Assembly: GCA_902729315.2 (NCBI GenBank)
Contig: LR746276.1
Span: forward strand, 5,654,169-5,718,168
Source: Spirodela intermedia
Taxonomy: Eukaryota > Streptophyta > Magnoliopsida > Alismatales > Araceae
Direction: 5' to 3'
DNA: 64,000 nt
Under the pieces are notes generated by a model, which was given only the letters and a program-made list of their open reading frames with translations, did not search any database and was not told the DNA's origin. This document shows, piece by piece, positions 1-13,000 of this stretch. The position numbers and the translations under genes were made by a program. Within the stretch, counting starts at the first letter, position 1; every line of letters starts with the position of its first letter.

Positions 1-1020
1 CTCCGATCGTCAGCTACCGCACTTGCAGCCGAAAGGGTACGCCCCATCGAGCCCCCTTCTGAACAAAGAACTAAAAATTAAAAAAATCAGAATATACGTA
101 ATCTGTGGAAGATTTGTGGAAATCAGGAGAGATGACGACCTTCCAATAGCCTGTAAGAAAAGAAATGGTAGGAAGAAAGCGATAGAAAGAATCAGGACGC
201 TGTGAATAGGGAGATAGAGATAACTGTAAACAGAAGATAATGATAGATCATCAAGTAGATAGAGAATGCTAGGGTTTTTCTCTCTCTCTCCCCTCATTAT
301 CATACTTAGCCTTGTGCTTCATGTCTGTATATAATATTTCCGTGAGGTGAAACGGAGAGTCCGAGTCCATGCAAGAAGATGGGGTTTAAGTGGCCACATT
401 GATCTGCAGCCATACAATGTGGGCAGCTAGGGTTTCCAGAGACGTCTGTCCCTCCTCTCTCTCTCTCTCTCTCCCCCCGTCTGTCTCTCTTTGTGCAAAC
501 TTCACCACGATCCGTGAAAAGAAAACGAGTTAATGAGTTGACTCGTCTGACTCGGGAATCTCTTAGCAAACTTAACCACCAGCTGGGAGAGGAAGAAGAG
601 TCGATACCCCCCCTGGACGGAGCGTTGCACTGTGCCCGACGATAATGAGTTGACTCGTCTGGGTCGTCACTCTCTGGGTCTGAATAAGACATAGAGCGGC
701 TAGGGTTTAGATGGGCATCTCACCCCCACCCCATCCCCCCCGTCTCTCTCTCTCTCTCCATCTCTCTCCCTCTTTGTGGTCGGCTGACTTCGCCTGCATC
801 CCTCAACAAGACTTGCACAGAAGCGCCCTCGATCGGGCGAAAATGACTCGACCGTCCGATTCGACACCGGGTCAGTCGGATCGGATCGGAGTCGATGGGC
901 AGTTGAGGGAGGAACCATGATAAACGACCGAAGATGGGCGGCGGAGGTGGTTGCCGGCCGTCCATATCTGGCCGTCGCGTCTTGTGGAGTGACGTGTGAA
1001 AGGAAGGGCCCCACGTGTGC

Positions 1021-1055
<35 letters not shown>

Positions 1056-2363
1056 TCTCTCTCCCCATTTCTCCCTCCCCCTTTCAAAAAGAGACGTGAG
1101 GAATCCTTCCGGGATGGAAGACGGCAGAGACCACCACCGCAACCACAATAAATATGAGCATAATTATAGAATGTTATTGAATAATAACTGTCCTTGTTTA
1201 AAATATAATATACTATTATTTTCTACGCTGATATTCTAAACGGGCCTCCCCATTAAGGGCCATTAATCACCACCCGTTGGGATGCCCACGTTATTAATGT
1301 GCCTTTGTTCCTAATTAAGTATATTTGGCGATGATATCTATTAAAAAAAATAAATCAGATCAATTCTAGCGATAAATACTAGTAGCTTCTCTAGGGAAAT
1401 CTGTTGCAAGAATAATTTGTAAGTAAGTGATGGTCAAAGTAGCCAGATCACTTTGCAAAAATAATGATGTGGCCCAATTTGGAAGCTTGAGCGAGCACCA
1501 TTCCCCTTGGACATGTAAACCCAATCACCGACCACATGATAGTCAACGGTCCTTGAAAACACCGTATTGATGAATGCCATTGCTATTTATCTTGAACCTT
1601 GAGCCCTAATTCTCTCTAGCTTGATAAAATCTTAGTGATGGTGACAGAATGTTAAGTGAGGAGACAACAAGTATTGTTCAATAATCAATGAGAATGATGC
1701 CAATAAATGTCCTTTAATTTATGATGAAGATAATGCCAATTAGCATGTCATGGCCATAAATATATTTACATACATAAGTGTTTTAGTTATATACATAAGA
1801 TCATTCCATTTCGTTAATAGTTTGGACTTAAAGGATTGGGTAAAAGAATTAAGCTTGCTATGGGTCAATTTCTTACTATATGTCTGGCTTACATCGATGT
1901 GATGAAATGTTGCACGATTTAAACAAGGCTGTTACATTTGGCATATGAATCAAGAACAGATGTGTGATGGATCTTGTCATATTTCGTTGGTTTTAGAAGT
2001 TGGGAAAATAATATTTGTTCTTTAGAGCACTCTCTTCTGTTATGTAGTTTCTACTCAGTTGGTCTCTGCTTCTTCGTAAATGGGTGTTTTCTATTATTAA
2101 ATCATTCAAAGTTTGAGGTGATTTTTGGCCATATCAATTGGAAAAACAATACCTTGGAGACCATGATCAAAGATGGGAGTCATTAGGGCTCTTAGGCAAT
2201 ATCACATGCCTTTTAGGAAACTACATACTTAAAAGGCTGGGTCCAAACTTCGTATTGCTTGATTTTTTTATGTTATTTTTTCATATCCCTGCCTTCAATG
2301 GGGCTTGCCTAAGAAACTCATTTATCTTATCATGTGATTTTTTGCTATATAAATCCATGTGAC

Positions 2364-2409
<46 letters not shown>

Positions 2410-3027
2410 CTAAGGACCAGGATGTGTCTGTAATGGCTGGGCCAATGGTTGTTAGAGTCTCATAGAGCACACTATTCCAACTTTTTCGAGAGTAAAATAT
2501 GCTTGAAAGTTTTGTCTAGAGGACTTTTTAACATCATAAATTCGTTTGTCGAGGAGCGTTGACCTTCAACTCAAAATTTACAACAAAAGATTAATACTAG
2601 GAAACGCTAAGCAGCTTGTTATCTGCCTCTAAAAGGTGGTAACATGAGAGTTTGAGTTCAAAAAAGATGTCTGGAGCGTAAAATCTTCAAAAACATAAAG
2701 AAGTCAACTGGGTAGTCACTAATTTTAAAAAAAATATTAAAATGGCGGCGAAAATTTGTGAGATGAGATTTTTTTTTATGGCAGCACATCAGATAACGAA
2801 TAGTAGGTAATCGGCGGTCGTCGGCAGGGATCTCCGTCATCCGTGACCTTGAACTCACCGGAAGGCAACACGCGTTCTTTCGCCGCCCGGAACAGGACGA
2901 GAGCGCGACGTCATTTGGTTTCCCGACTTTGTTTTTATCGTGTGCATTCGCAAGGGCGGTACCCCACCCCCTCTCGGCCTCATTTTTCTAGGAAAAGTTG
3001 ACTGACAGCCAAGTTCCTCTCCTCCCT

Positions 3028-3073
<46 letters not shown>

Positions 3074-3698
3074 CTCTCTCTCTCTCTCTGAGGCTGGGGC
3101 CGGGCCTTGCGAAGCAAACTGGGCTTGGGCTGGGCATGGCCAGGCCTAGTTCATCCCTACGGAAGCAACAGCACGGACTAACTCAACGACTGCTGCCTTC
3201 TGCAAGGACAGACGCACGGACTCCCCACGTAGCGAGAGGGAGAGAGAGAGAGAGAGAGGGCAGCGTAAAAAGGGTCCCTCTTTTTTTTTACTCTCCATTC
3301 CGAGCTCAATCTTGAGGCCTAAATCGGCCCATTGGGGGGGGGGGGCGAACGAGGAGATTCCCAAATCAGGGGAAATAAAATGAAGAGCAAGCGTGGGTTC
3401 GGTAGCATATCATATCTGGGGAGAGGAGGAAGATTTCTACAGGGAAATGAGAGCGGGGGGGTGGACAATCTGGAGAGGAGGTTTATTACAGCGGCAGGTG
3501 CGCGCCCACATGAATTCTCTGCCCCTGGAATTCGTTTATTAATAAACCCCACGGTCTTGGCTGTACACAACTACAATGGCTGAGAACTACCCCACCACCG
3601 CAGAGATCTCCCAAGATGGCGCACTCCTGACGGCCGTCGCCGCAGCCTGCAACCACAGGACCCACATGAGTTGGGTGCTATATTCTCCACACAGCGAT

Positions 3699-3743
<45 letters not shown>

Positions 3744-4007
3744 CTGGATGGAGAGAGACGTGGGCTCGTAGCCCATACAACTTGGGCCTCCTGAACCTTG
3801 GCCTGGCTCTTCATGAACCTACCCAACGAGAGAGAGAGAGAGAGATGTACCTAGACTGGATCCTACCGACGCGGAGACGGTGATTGGATGGAGACAGAGA
3901 TGAGTCTGTGGGTGGGTTACACTGCCCCTTACTTTAAGACTCTAAATTATATATGGGAAAGCCAAAAAGAGCTTTTGGGGAGAGAGAGAGAGAGGGAGAT
4001 GCGCACC
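1..4007. other. Intergenic region downstream of phototropin, SSR-rich
   Basis: No gene recognised. The open frames here are mostly low-complexity Ser-Leu or Arg-Glu strings made by TC/GA tracts (for example 1020-1065, 2367-2406, 3017-3089, 3233-3260 and 3708-3743) or lack any family signature. The 1.2-3.0 kb part is AT-rich and featureless to me. The 0.3-1.1 kb and 2.9-4.0 kb parts are GC-richer with G or C homopolymers (for example at 3331-3345 and 3734-3743). The last few hundred bases before 4008 probably include the phototropin 3'UTR. Confidence 0.6.
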
Positions 4008-7000
4008 TTAGAATGTTTCAATGGCCTGAATGAGGACCTCCTCGTCATCCTTCAGCAGGGCCTTGGGTTTGTCGTCCAAATTTTTACCAACTAACTCGAG
4101 AGGGACGTCGAGCTGAGGCGGATCCTGGACGATCACAAAAGTAGCTTTGCAATAAGACAGACACTTCTGAACCCTCAACTTCACAATCATATGCTTGTAA
4201 GTCTATGCTCATACATATAAATATAAATAAATAAATATATATATATATATCCCATTATATATATGAAAGAAAAACCCTCCCTCTTTCCCCAAAAGGGTAG
4301 TTCTTCATGCTACAGAGCTCGGGGCAAGGTTTTTTTTCCGAATCAGAATATTCTCACATGATTAATAGATATAATTATTCTATTTCTTCTCTTGGATCAT
4401 GGGAAAGTGGGACGTACCATGCATCGAATGAGGGGCCAATTGATCTCCCGGAAGAAGGGGTGCTGCCTGATCTCATTGGCTCCAGTGTTCGATCCCAAGC
4501 GGACAGCGGGGTCCCTCTGCAGCAATCCGTTGATGAGCTGCCTAGCTGCAAGGCTGACCTGGCATTTTTCACACACATGGGGGCCAGGTTAAAATGATGC
4601 CCATCTGCAGGCAGGTCAAGTTATACCAAAATTAGGCGATAGAGAGAGAAACAGTGTTTTTCTCTCACCGGAATACTGCTAGGGAAGGTGAGATCTTTGT
4701 GCAAAATGTTGGCGAATGTCTTCTGCCGGTTCTTTCCCCTGAAAGGTGTGCGCCCATATAACATCTCATAGAGCAAAATCCCTGCACGGCAAAGTTCCAG
4801 CTTCTGAGATGAAAATCATAGAATTCAACATAGAAAGTAAGTAAAATCTCTCCTTTATCAGTGAATCTACGTCATTGAAGCAGAGGATAAGATGAGAAAA
4901 TATCATCACGTACAAAAATTAAATAATAATAATAGAAAAAACACTTTCTTGATTGAATGTGAATTGAAGGAACAGTTGGGCTCTTATGAAGGAGATATTA
5001 CCGAAACCAAGAAAAATGTATTTACGGAAAATATAAGTAAGAAAAATGTATGCACACTCTACGTTATGTGAGGAAAAACTGTATTTACGGAAAAATAACA
5101 TCCAAATCTACATTCTATAAATGTCATGCCAATATTTTTCTAGAAAGCCAGCCGTACAAAGAACAACTGCCTGCCTCCGGAAGATAATGGAGGAAAGAAG
5201 ATTGCTTTCTAGCGTTGCACCAGGATACCAAATATGGCAACAATTAAGTCTTGCCGGATGAATTCAATGGAAACATCAGGTTGGAAGCGAATGATAAAAG
5301 GAAAGTACGAAGATTATTGCCAGACTGGTTCTATCTAAAGCTAATCTTTCTTCTCGGCCTTTCTCTTGTCGTATATCAGCAACAAGCTACGAAGCTAACA
5401 CTTCAGATACTAACAATCTTACCGAGAGACCACCAATCAATAGCACTGCTGTGTCCTGCTCCGGTAATAATTTCCTGAAATACAATAGATAAAAAGATTA
5501 GATCTGTGAGAGAATATTTTCCCAGATAAATCGGATATAAGGGAAATTTTATGTTAAAGACACAAAAGCATCTAAATTCTGTAATAAATTATAATGCAGA
5601 AGAAAGTCAAGAGGATCTAATTCGGATACTCAAGTTAAAAGAATCCCAGGCATGCATCTAAAAACGGAAAAATACTGAACACTGAAGAAAGATTCAAGTG
5701 CCAACGGATCAACTCCGACGTTTATCAAACAGGAAAGGAACAATGAACCCGTGTGAATTCAAAAAATAATATCTTCTCTTTATTTGTAGTCGTCATTGAA
5801 ACATAAACAAAGCATAGCACAAAGCTCGGCAACGATCCAACTTCTCATGGAGGCATGCATCTCGTGAATGTGATCCACGAGAATGACCCATCTTAGTGCT
5901 ACATCAAATGAAAGCACGGTAAGCTAAATATTATCTACAGAGGGTGCAACTCCAGGTTAAAAATGCAAAATAAATAGCGGTTAGGAATAACAGAATTCAC
6001 AGAATATTTAATATTTTCCATGTTTGATATGTGCTTATTAAGAGATATTTCGATTGTCCCATGGAAATCAAGTGCATAGCATAGCATCTGTTGGGGGAAT
6101 ATCAACAATCAACTGACGCCAATGTGGATATAAAATTTAGAAAAAAATTAGTAGCAACGAGTACAGTGTGTTGGCAACATACTGGAGCTATGTACTCTTC
6201 GGTCCCAACAAATGAGTTCGACTGTGTACTTGGTTCTGCAACAAAAACGGGAGGGATATGATCCTTGGATTTTCTCCTCTTGTTCAATGGCACTGCATGC
6301 CTTATCACCTGCGAAAATAAAAATTCAACCGAGTCAGACCAGAACAGCAGAGAGATTTTTTATTTAGTTTACAGCGAGCGTTCATCTAAAAATTGCAGTT
6401 AACTCTGGCTAAAGACCAGCCGACTCGAACTGGATCTGACAAATCTGATGGCTAGGACCACTCTAGATGCTGGCCTTCCAGTTAAGGGAATGGTGGCCAT
6501 TAAGAGAATGGAACTCTAGATGCTTGGGTATTGTTAAAGACATCAGATGACTTCTGTCTGAATCAAGTTCTCATATGAAGGAGCTAATGCTGTCATTCTA
6601 GACAAGTGGACACATCTTCTGATGATTATTGCACTAGGCTATGCCTGATACAATGGCAAACCAAATCAGATCGGACAACTAGATTGACCAAGTTCCTTCC
6701 GGGAATGGCATAGGGCATACAAATCTTCACAATTTCTAACAATTTTGCCCGCCCATCCGGCTACTAGTGCCGTGCCCGAACCATTTCAGACACACCAGAT
6801 ATTGGCCATGCTGGCTGGATCAGCCTATTTGTGGTTGATCCATCCAGAATCTTCCAATTCCAGGCTGATTTGCCCCAAAAAAGGTGAATTCAACTACAAA
6901 AATACTATGAGAAATCCCAACCACCATTCCCCACGACAAGCCTTCTCTCCTGGATGCAGGGTACCAACCACAAAGTTGCCTCCGCGACAAGCTCTTCCCC

Positions 7001-10000
7001 AAATAGCATATTTGGCACATCAGAAGGGGATTGGAGGCGGGGTGCCAGTAGACGGCAAGAGGTTTAATGAGAATGCTAATTTTTCATACAAGCAGGGGCG
7101 GGAGAGGGAGAGGGAGAATGAGGAACGGAGGGATGTAAGTCATCTAACATTATATCATGTAGGGGAATTCTGATACGACAACGGCTAGCATGATCACATA
7201 ACTTTATGCAATCAAACTTCAAACTAACGAGAGGCCAGAGGTTTCCAAAACAACGTTTCTAGGAAGCACGTAGAATTAAAGCAGGGGCAGAATGCCGTAC
7301 TTGAGGTTTGCAAGAGGTTAAGAAAGACAGATCAAAATCAGCTAATATAACATGCCCATCCTTTTGTAGCAAAATGTTCTCTGGCTTCAAATCACGATAA
7401 ATTATTCCTGCAGTACAAGAAAGAAAAATGTTCTCACATGCTAAATTAAATAAATCAAATGTTCTCACAACTATGTGCGCATAACGGAAAATAGCAATAC
7501 CGAGATCACATCAACCCTGAGTATTTAAAAGTCAAAAATTGACATCAATTTAGTCAAGGACAGTACAATTGGCCAGTTTCAGTTGAAAACTAGTTCATTG
7601 GATTTCTAACCATCAAACCTAGCTGGAAGATGATCAATGAAATATATCAGTTTAATGCAAGGAAGGAACTAACATGCCCGACAAGTAATTAAGTTTGAAA
7701 CTGTTATCTCCCAACTCAAAATTAATGTATTTGGAACAATCGTTGATTAGATTTATCATTCATATTATTCGATCTATTGGTTTGTACACAGAGTTCAAAC
7801 CATAAGACAATGGTATAGCATAAATATTTAGAAATGTTACAGCTTTGGAAGCATCTGTGTCTAGTTCTTTCGATTAAAATAATTTACACAAGTCAAAGTG
7901 TGACAAAAAAAAAAATATAAATATTGTAAATAATCCAGCCTATGTTTTATGTGCCGCAATACCTACACAGTCAAGTTAATCAATGAGTTTAAAACACAAT
8001 ACCAAATGTAATTTTTTATATTTTAACTTTGCAAGTTACCTAGGCAGTGGAGGTATTCCAAACCAATCACAACTTCTGCAGCATAAAACCTGAGAGCATT
8101 AAACATAAATTAAGAATAAGATAAGGAAATAAAATACACGAGACAGTTGGCATACTAAGGAAAAGAATGTTTTAAGCAGATCAACCGGGAGGGATTGTAT
8201 ACCAGGGGAAGAAATCTATCCTTCCTAATCGGAAAACCATGCGCTATGTACACTCAGGATCGGATGGTCACATTTACTTACCTCGCTGCTTCTTCTTTGA
8301 ATATCTTCATTGGCTGCTTGTCTAGCAACGCAAAAAGCTCCCCACCAGGGCAAAAGTCAGTAATCAGGCAAACGTGAGTAGGAGTCTGTCAAAAGGAAAA
8401 CCCAAACCTAAGATGTAATGGGAATATCAATCTTAGAAAAATGGTTTGAAATTAAATAACAAATAAAAATGGCCAAGTTTTAAAAAATTAAACCAAGACA
8501 GATGACAATTTTGAGACGTAGCTTAATGCATGGATTTCCAACAAGATGCCACAACGAGAGGTATGACATATGATTTTATCATATTGCAAAAAATAAAATT
8601 CTATGCAAATAGGAAAAATTTGGATAGGGCAAATGAAGAATTAACACTGTGAGATAAGAAGCTAAACCTGAAAAGAAGAATATAGCGTTGGGAGGAAAGG
8701 GTGATCAAGCAGTGAAATGATCTCCCTTTCTATGCATGCTCGATGCACCTGGATATGGCGTAAAAAATGGTAAAAGATGCATTAGAGGACACCAGCAGTC
8801 CAAATCGAATTAATATTCTATGAAGTCTATGCGAACAAGCCCACATAATGAATGCCTACAGTCGATTATTATCAAATATTTAAAATTCTAAGACAAAGAA
8901 AGACACTAATAATAGCACATGGCAACTCTCATTCTGTCCAAGATAAACACAAAGAAAATATATAAATCCATATTCTTGAATAGTAAAAAGCTAGTCAGCA
9001 TCAACTATGTTGTTTTAGTGATGCGGTTTTCTAACAGCATACCTTGTTCCGAGTCAGCATTACTGATTTGTCCATTGCCTTCATCGCATACAGTTCGCCA
9101 GTGCCTTGCAGTTCTACCAAATGAACACTGCAGGGCAGAGAAAATAAGAAGAATGACATAAAATGGGAGATATCTCAAAAATTTGAAGAAAAGCCAGATA
9201 AGACAACGTATATAGGCCCATATATGCCTCTGTATGACTAAAGTAGTCTGGCAAGCAAACTGAGTTCACGTTATAAAACTTTCTCATATGATTTTATAAA
9301 ACAAAACTGTTGTTATGAGTACTTAGACGTTGTGGAGTTTCACTAAACACCAACTTTCAAACGAGCATCAAAAATATAACAGCCTTATGTGCCGATCAAG
9401 GTCGAACATCTTGGAATTGCTTTGACAGCTTGAAGTCTAGTGCGCACTTGGAGATCAATCTTTCTCTTCATTCATCCCATCTTTCTCTACTAGTCTTTCC
9501 CTCCTCCTCTTTCTTTCTTTGTCACATCTTTGCACACAGATTTCACATTTTTCCCTTTCGACTTTTCTCTTTTCATACGAACATGCTCCTCTATGAGACG
9601 TTTCATAAAGAATTACAATATCAAATTTAAACCAGTAGCACTTTTCAGAACCTTGCATGAACTCTGTCCACATTTATGATGTATCCTCAGAATCACGTAA
9701 AAGTGTTTAGATAATTGAGTGAACATTCTCATGTCAAAACACACCTCCTCTATGAGACGTTTCATAAAGAAATAAGCCTACACATTGGAAATGAGTTTCC
9801 TAGCGGATATTAATATCAAAATCTAAAAAATTTATATAAAAAATCGACATAAGGAAAACAAGCATAGTTCCATAAAGTATTCAAGCGCATTGGAAACACA
9901 ACCCTTAATTGAAGGATTACCTCCCGGTATCTCCACATCCCAAGGGTTTTATGGGCCTAAAATGCTTCAAATTGATCGTTTCACCTTGTCCAGCAATCTT

Positions 10001-13000
10001 TGGAGACATGTAAAGTTTAGAACACAGCAGTAAGCAGTCATCAGTAAAGACCAGCATCAATATTCTCAACTTCAAAGTTATATATCTTCATACCATATTG
10101 TGACTCAGAAATGATAAAGGAAAAACGTTGAATCATACCGACTTGTCAAAACTCCAACCATTTCTACTCCAACTCATATAGGTCTACAATCAAATTATAT
10201 TATAATATCATTCCTTTAAGAGCTGTTTGGAAGTCAGTTAGCATTTGGAATCTAGAAAAACTGAATGAGTAAGAGCAAGATGTCAGAGCCCCAAAACGCC
10301 AGTGAAAGTATGAGGATAAGTAGAACCAAAGTTGTAAGCAGAGCAAAATAATTGCTAGCTGAATATAAGTAAGATTTCCTTACCATAACAGTTCCATAAT
10401 GCAAACAATTTCGTTTGGCTTTTTTCTCAATAATGTTATCTTCAGATCATGTTTCCTAAAATGTGTACACTGAGATATGTTTATTTAGTTGGAACTCCAT
10501 TCCAGGAGTGTATCTATGTTGAGTCAAATTACGTTTCTTTTGGTCCCCAAAATTATATGTGATTAGGATCATTAATGACCTTTTCAAACAGCCAAAAACA
10601 AAGGGAAATCACTCAAATAAGTCCCAGCATATTAACCAACCAAATTATTATTTTAGGCGATAATACAAGACAACGTGCTTTTGAATGAAACAAATGCATT
10701 CACGTATGGAGCAGAGGGGACCCATAATAGTATCACTATAGCGAAGGCAATCGAAACTTTTTGGTTCAGAAAATAATACCTTCTGAATTGCTATCCAAGA
10801 AGGGCTATTCCTTTTGTGGGGCCTTGGAAAGACAGGTTGCGAGTGAACTGCCCATAGATCTTCGGGACCCTACGGACGGAATAATCAAAATTAATTTATA
10901 AATTTCGTCAAAGAGATAAACCACCTCAAGTTATGAGTTTACTAAATGATTGCAGACATGATCAAAACACGGCAGAATATTTTAGATATTATCCAGAAAA
11001 GGAAACAAATCTTCAAAATCAAATATCTCAATCACAGAAATTAGAAGTATTTGATGTTCTAAACAATGATTTTACCATACGGTTATAGAAAGTAGTAATA
11101 GGCATCCACATTTTCTTCACATACGTAATTTTTAAAGTAATTATAGGCGAAATTGGCTTGCCATTCTCACAAGAAAAATAAATTGAATATCACTTAATCA
11201 TTTGAATGCAAAATTCGCCTGAAATTTAAGCAAATATTGAGGTAGTATGAACAGACATCTACATTTGAACATTCATTTAACTGCTGTAGACGTTTAATAA
11301 TGGCGAAGTGCATGCTGTTTTGTTGGTAAATCATTTTCTACTGATATACTAGTATATCTCAAATGAAAAAACTTTCACGGAACATTGTGGCTGTCACACA
11401 AATCAAATAAAACCCCTATATATCAAGAAATTGACAAGGTTGGATAATATTTTATGCACTGATTGAGACTTCACGTTTTATAAGTAACTGGAATCCAATC
11501 CTTCCATTGAAAAAGAAATGCACACAGGTAGTTGTGGACAAAAGAAGTAATATCAGATTTTCTTTAGACATGTAGCTGCGCAAAAGATGTACCTTACCAA
11601 GTTGGGGTCAAGTAGTTCTTTCACTGCTTCATTAACATTCTCTGCTGTTGCTTTGACCTGTAAAAGAAATTTGAAAAAAAGCCACTTCCATAACTGTACT
11701 TTTCAAATCATCCACTTGGAGTAATTACGAAGTCTACCAATGATCGTTCAAAATGAAAATATTCCCTTTTTTTTTATAATCCATAATATCCAGTGTTAAA
11801 TCATAATTCGTGTTACGATGTCCACCAACATCTATTCCATCCCTGTGTCGTAAAATGAGGTCGTGAGTCCATATCAAGGACTAAGTGAGACCATTCTCAT
11901 GAAGCTTCTACTCGACTTAGCAGAGAAGTCCAAAGCAATTTTGTGAGGTTTCTCAGTGCATATTTTTGACACGTAAGAAACAGGAATCATAAATTTTTTG
12001 GCCTATGTTGAACCTATACAAAGAGAAAGTCAGGTGCTTGTGGATTAAAACATTACGTAAAATTATTTACCTACATGAAGGTAAAAATGAAAATCTCAAA
12101 AAAATATCCTCACACTAACGGAAGACGTTTTGATAGCGAAATATAACATAAAAACGTGAGGACACAGCACAACACAGCATTTAAGTCCCTAAAGCTCTTC
12201 TGATATCATTTGACAAAAGCTCCTTATTGGTAACTAGGAATATACAATTCTCTAACCCTTCAACCTTTGGGAATGACTTAATAAAAATTTTGGCGTACTT
12301 TTTAAGTTGAAAGACATCCACTGCTAAAAAGGAAAGGAATAGAGCAACTACTATTGATTTACATCATCACCTATTAAAAACCTCGTACCAGTTTCTGAAA
12401 GAAACCTCCAGGGGACCAAAGTACTGGGTTGGAATTATCCGGACCCTTCAACTTCTGGCGGAAAGATACCTTGTGAGAGACATGTAGAAATTCAGAGCGC
12501 TGCTTAAAATCATGTCTCCATCTAATTTTCCAATGAAATTCTAAATCACTGTTGCAAACATAGCACAATAAATCCATTTAGATTCGCCTTCTAACATCCA
12601 ACTTTGAAATGTTTTGTCCAATATGAGTTGCCAATTTGGACCAGCTCAAAGAATCAAAGAAATAATACGCAAATATGCATATATGAACATATATGTTTTC
12701 CGCCTGTGGATGCATTTAATGTACATCTGTATCTTCGATAGCCAGTTCAATCAGCCTGTGAAATGATATCCGTTTTTTTATAAAAATCGTATCAGGATGT
12801 TAAAAGTGACTCTTCTGAAACTATACTAATCTTGACTAAATGCATACATGTTGATATATCTTTATTATAATTGATTATGTCTCAAAGCCTATTAGCTTTC
12901 TCCTTACAGGAGTCTCCACTCTACAGAAGGTTGAAAACATATGATGACAGAAATCATCGACGACACCCCACCCTCCCATCTAACAAAATGTACTCACAGT

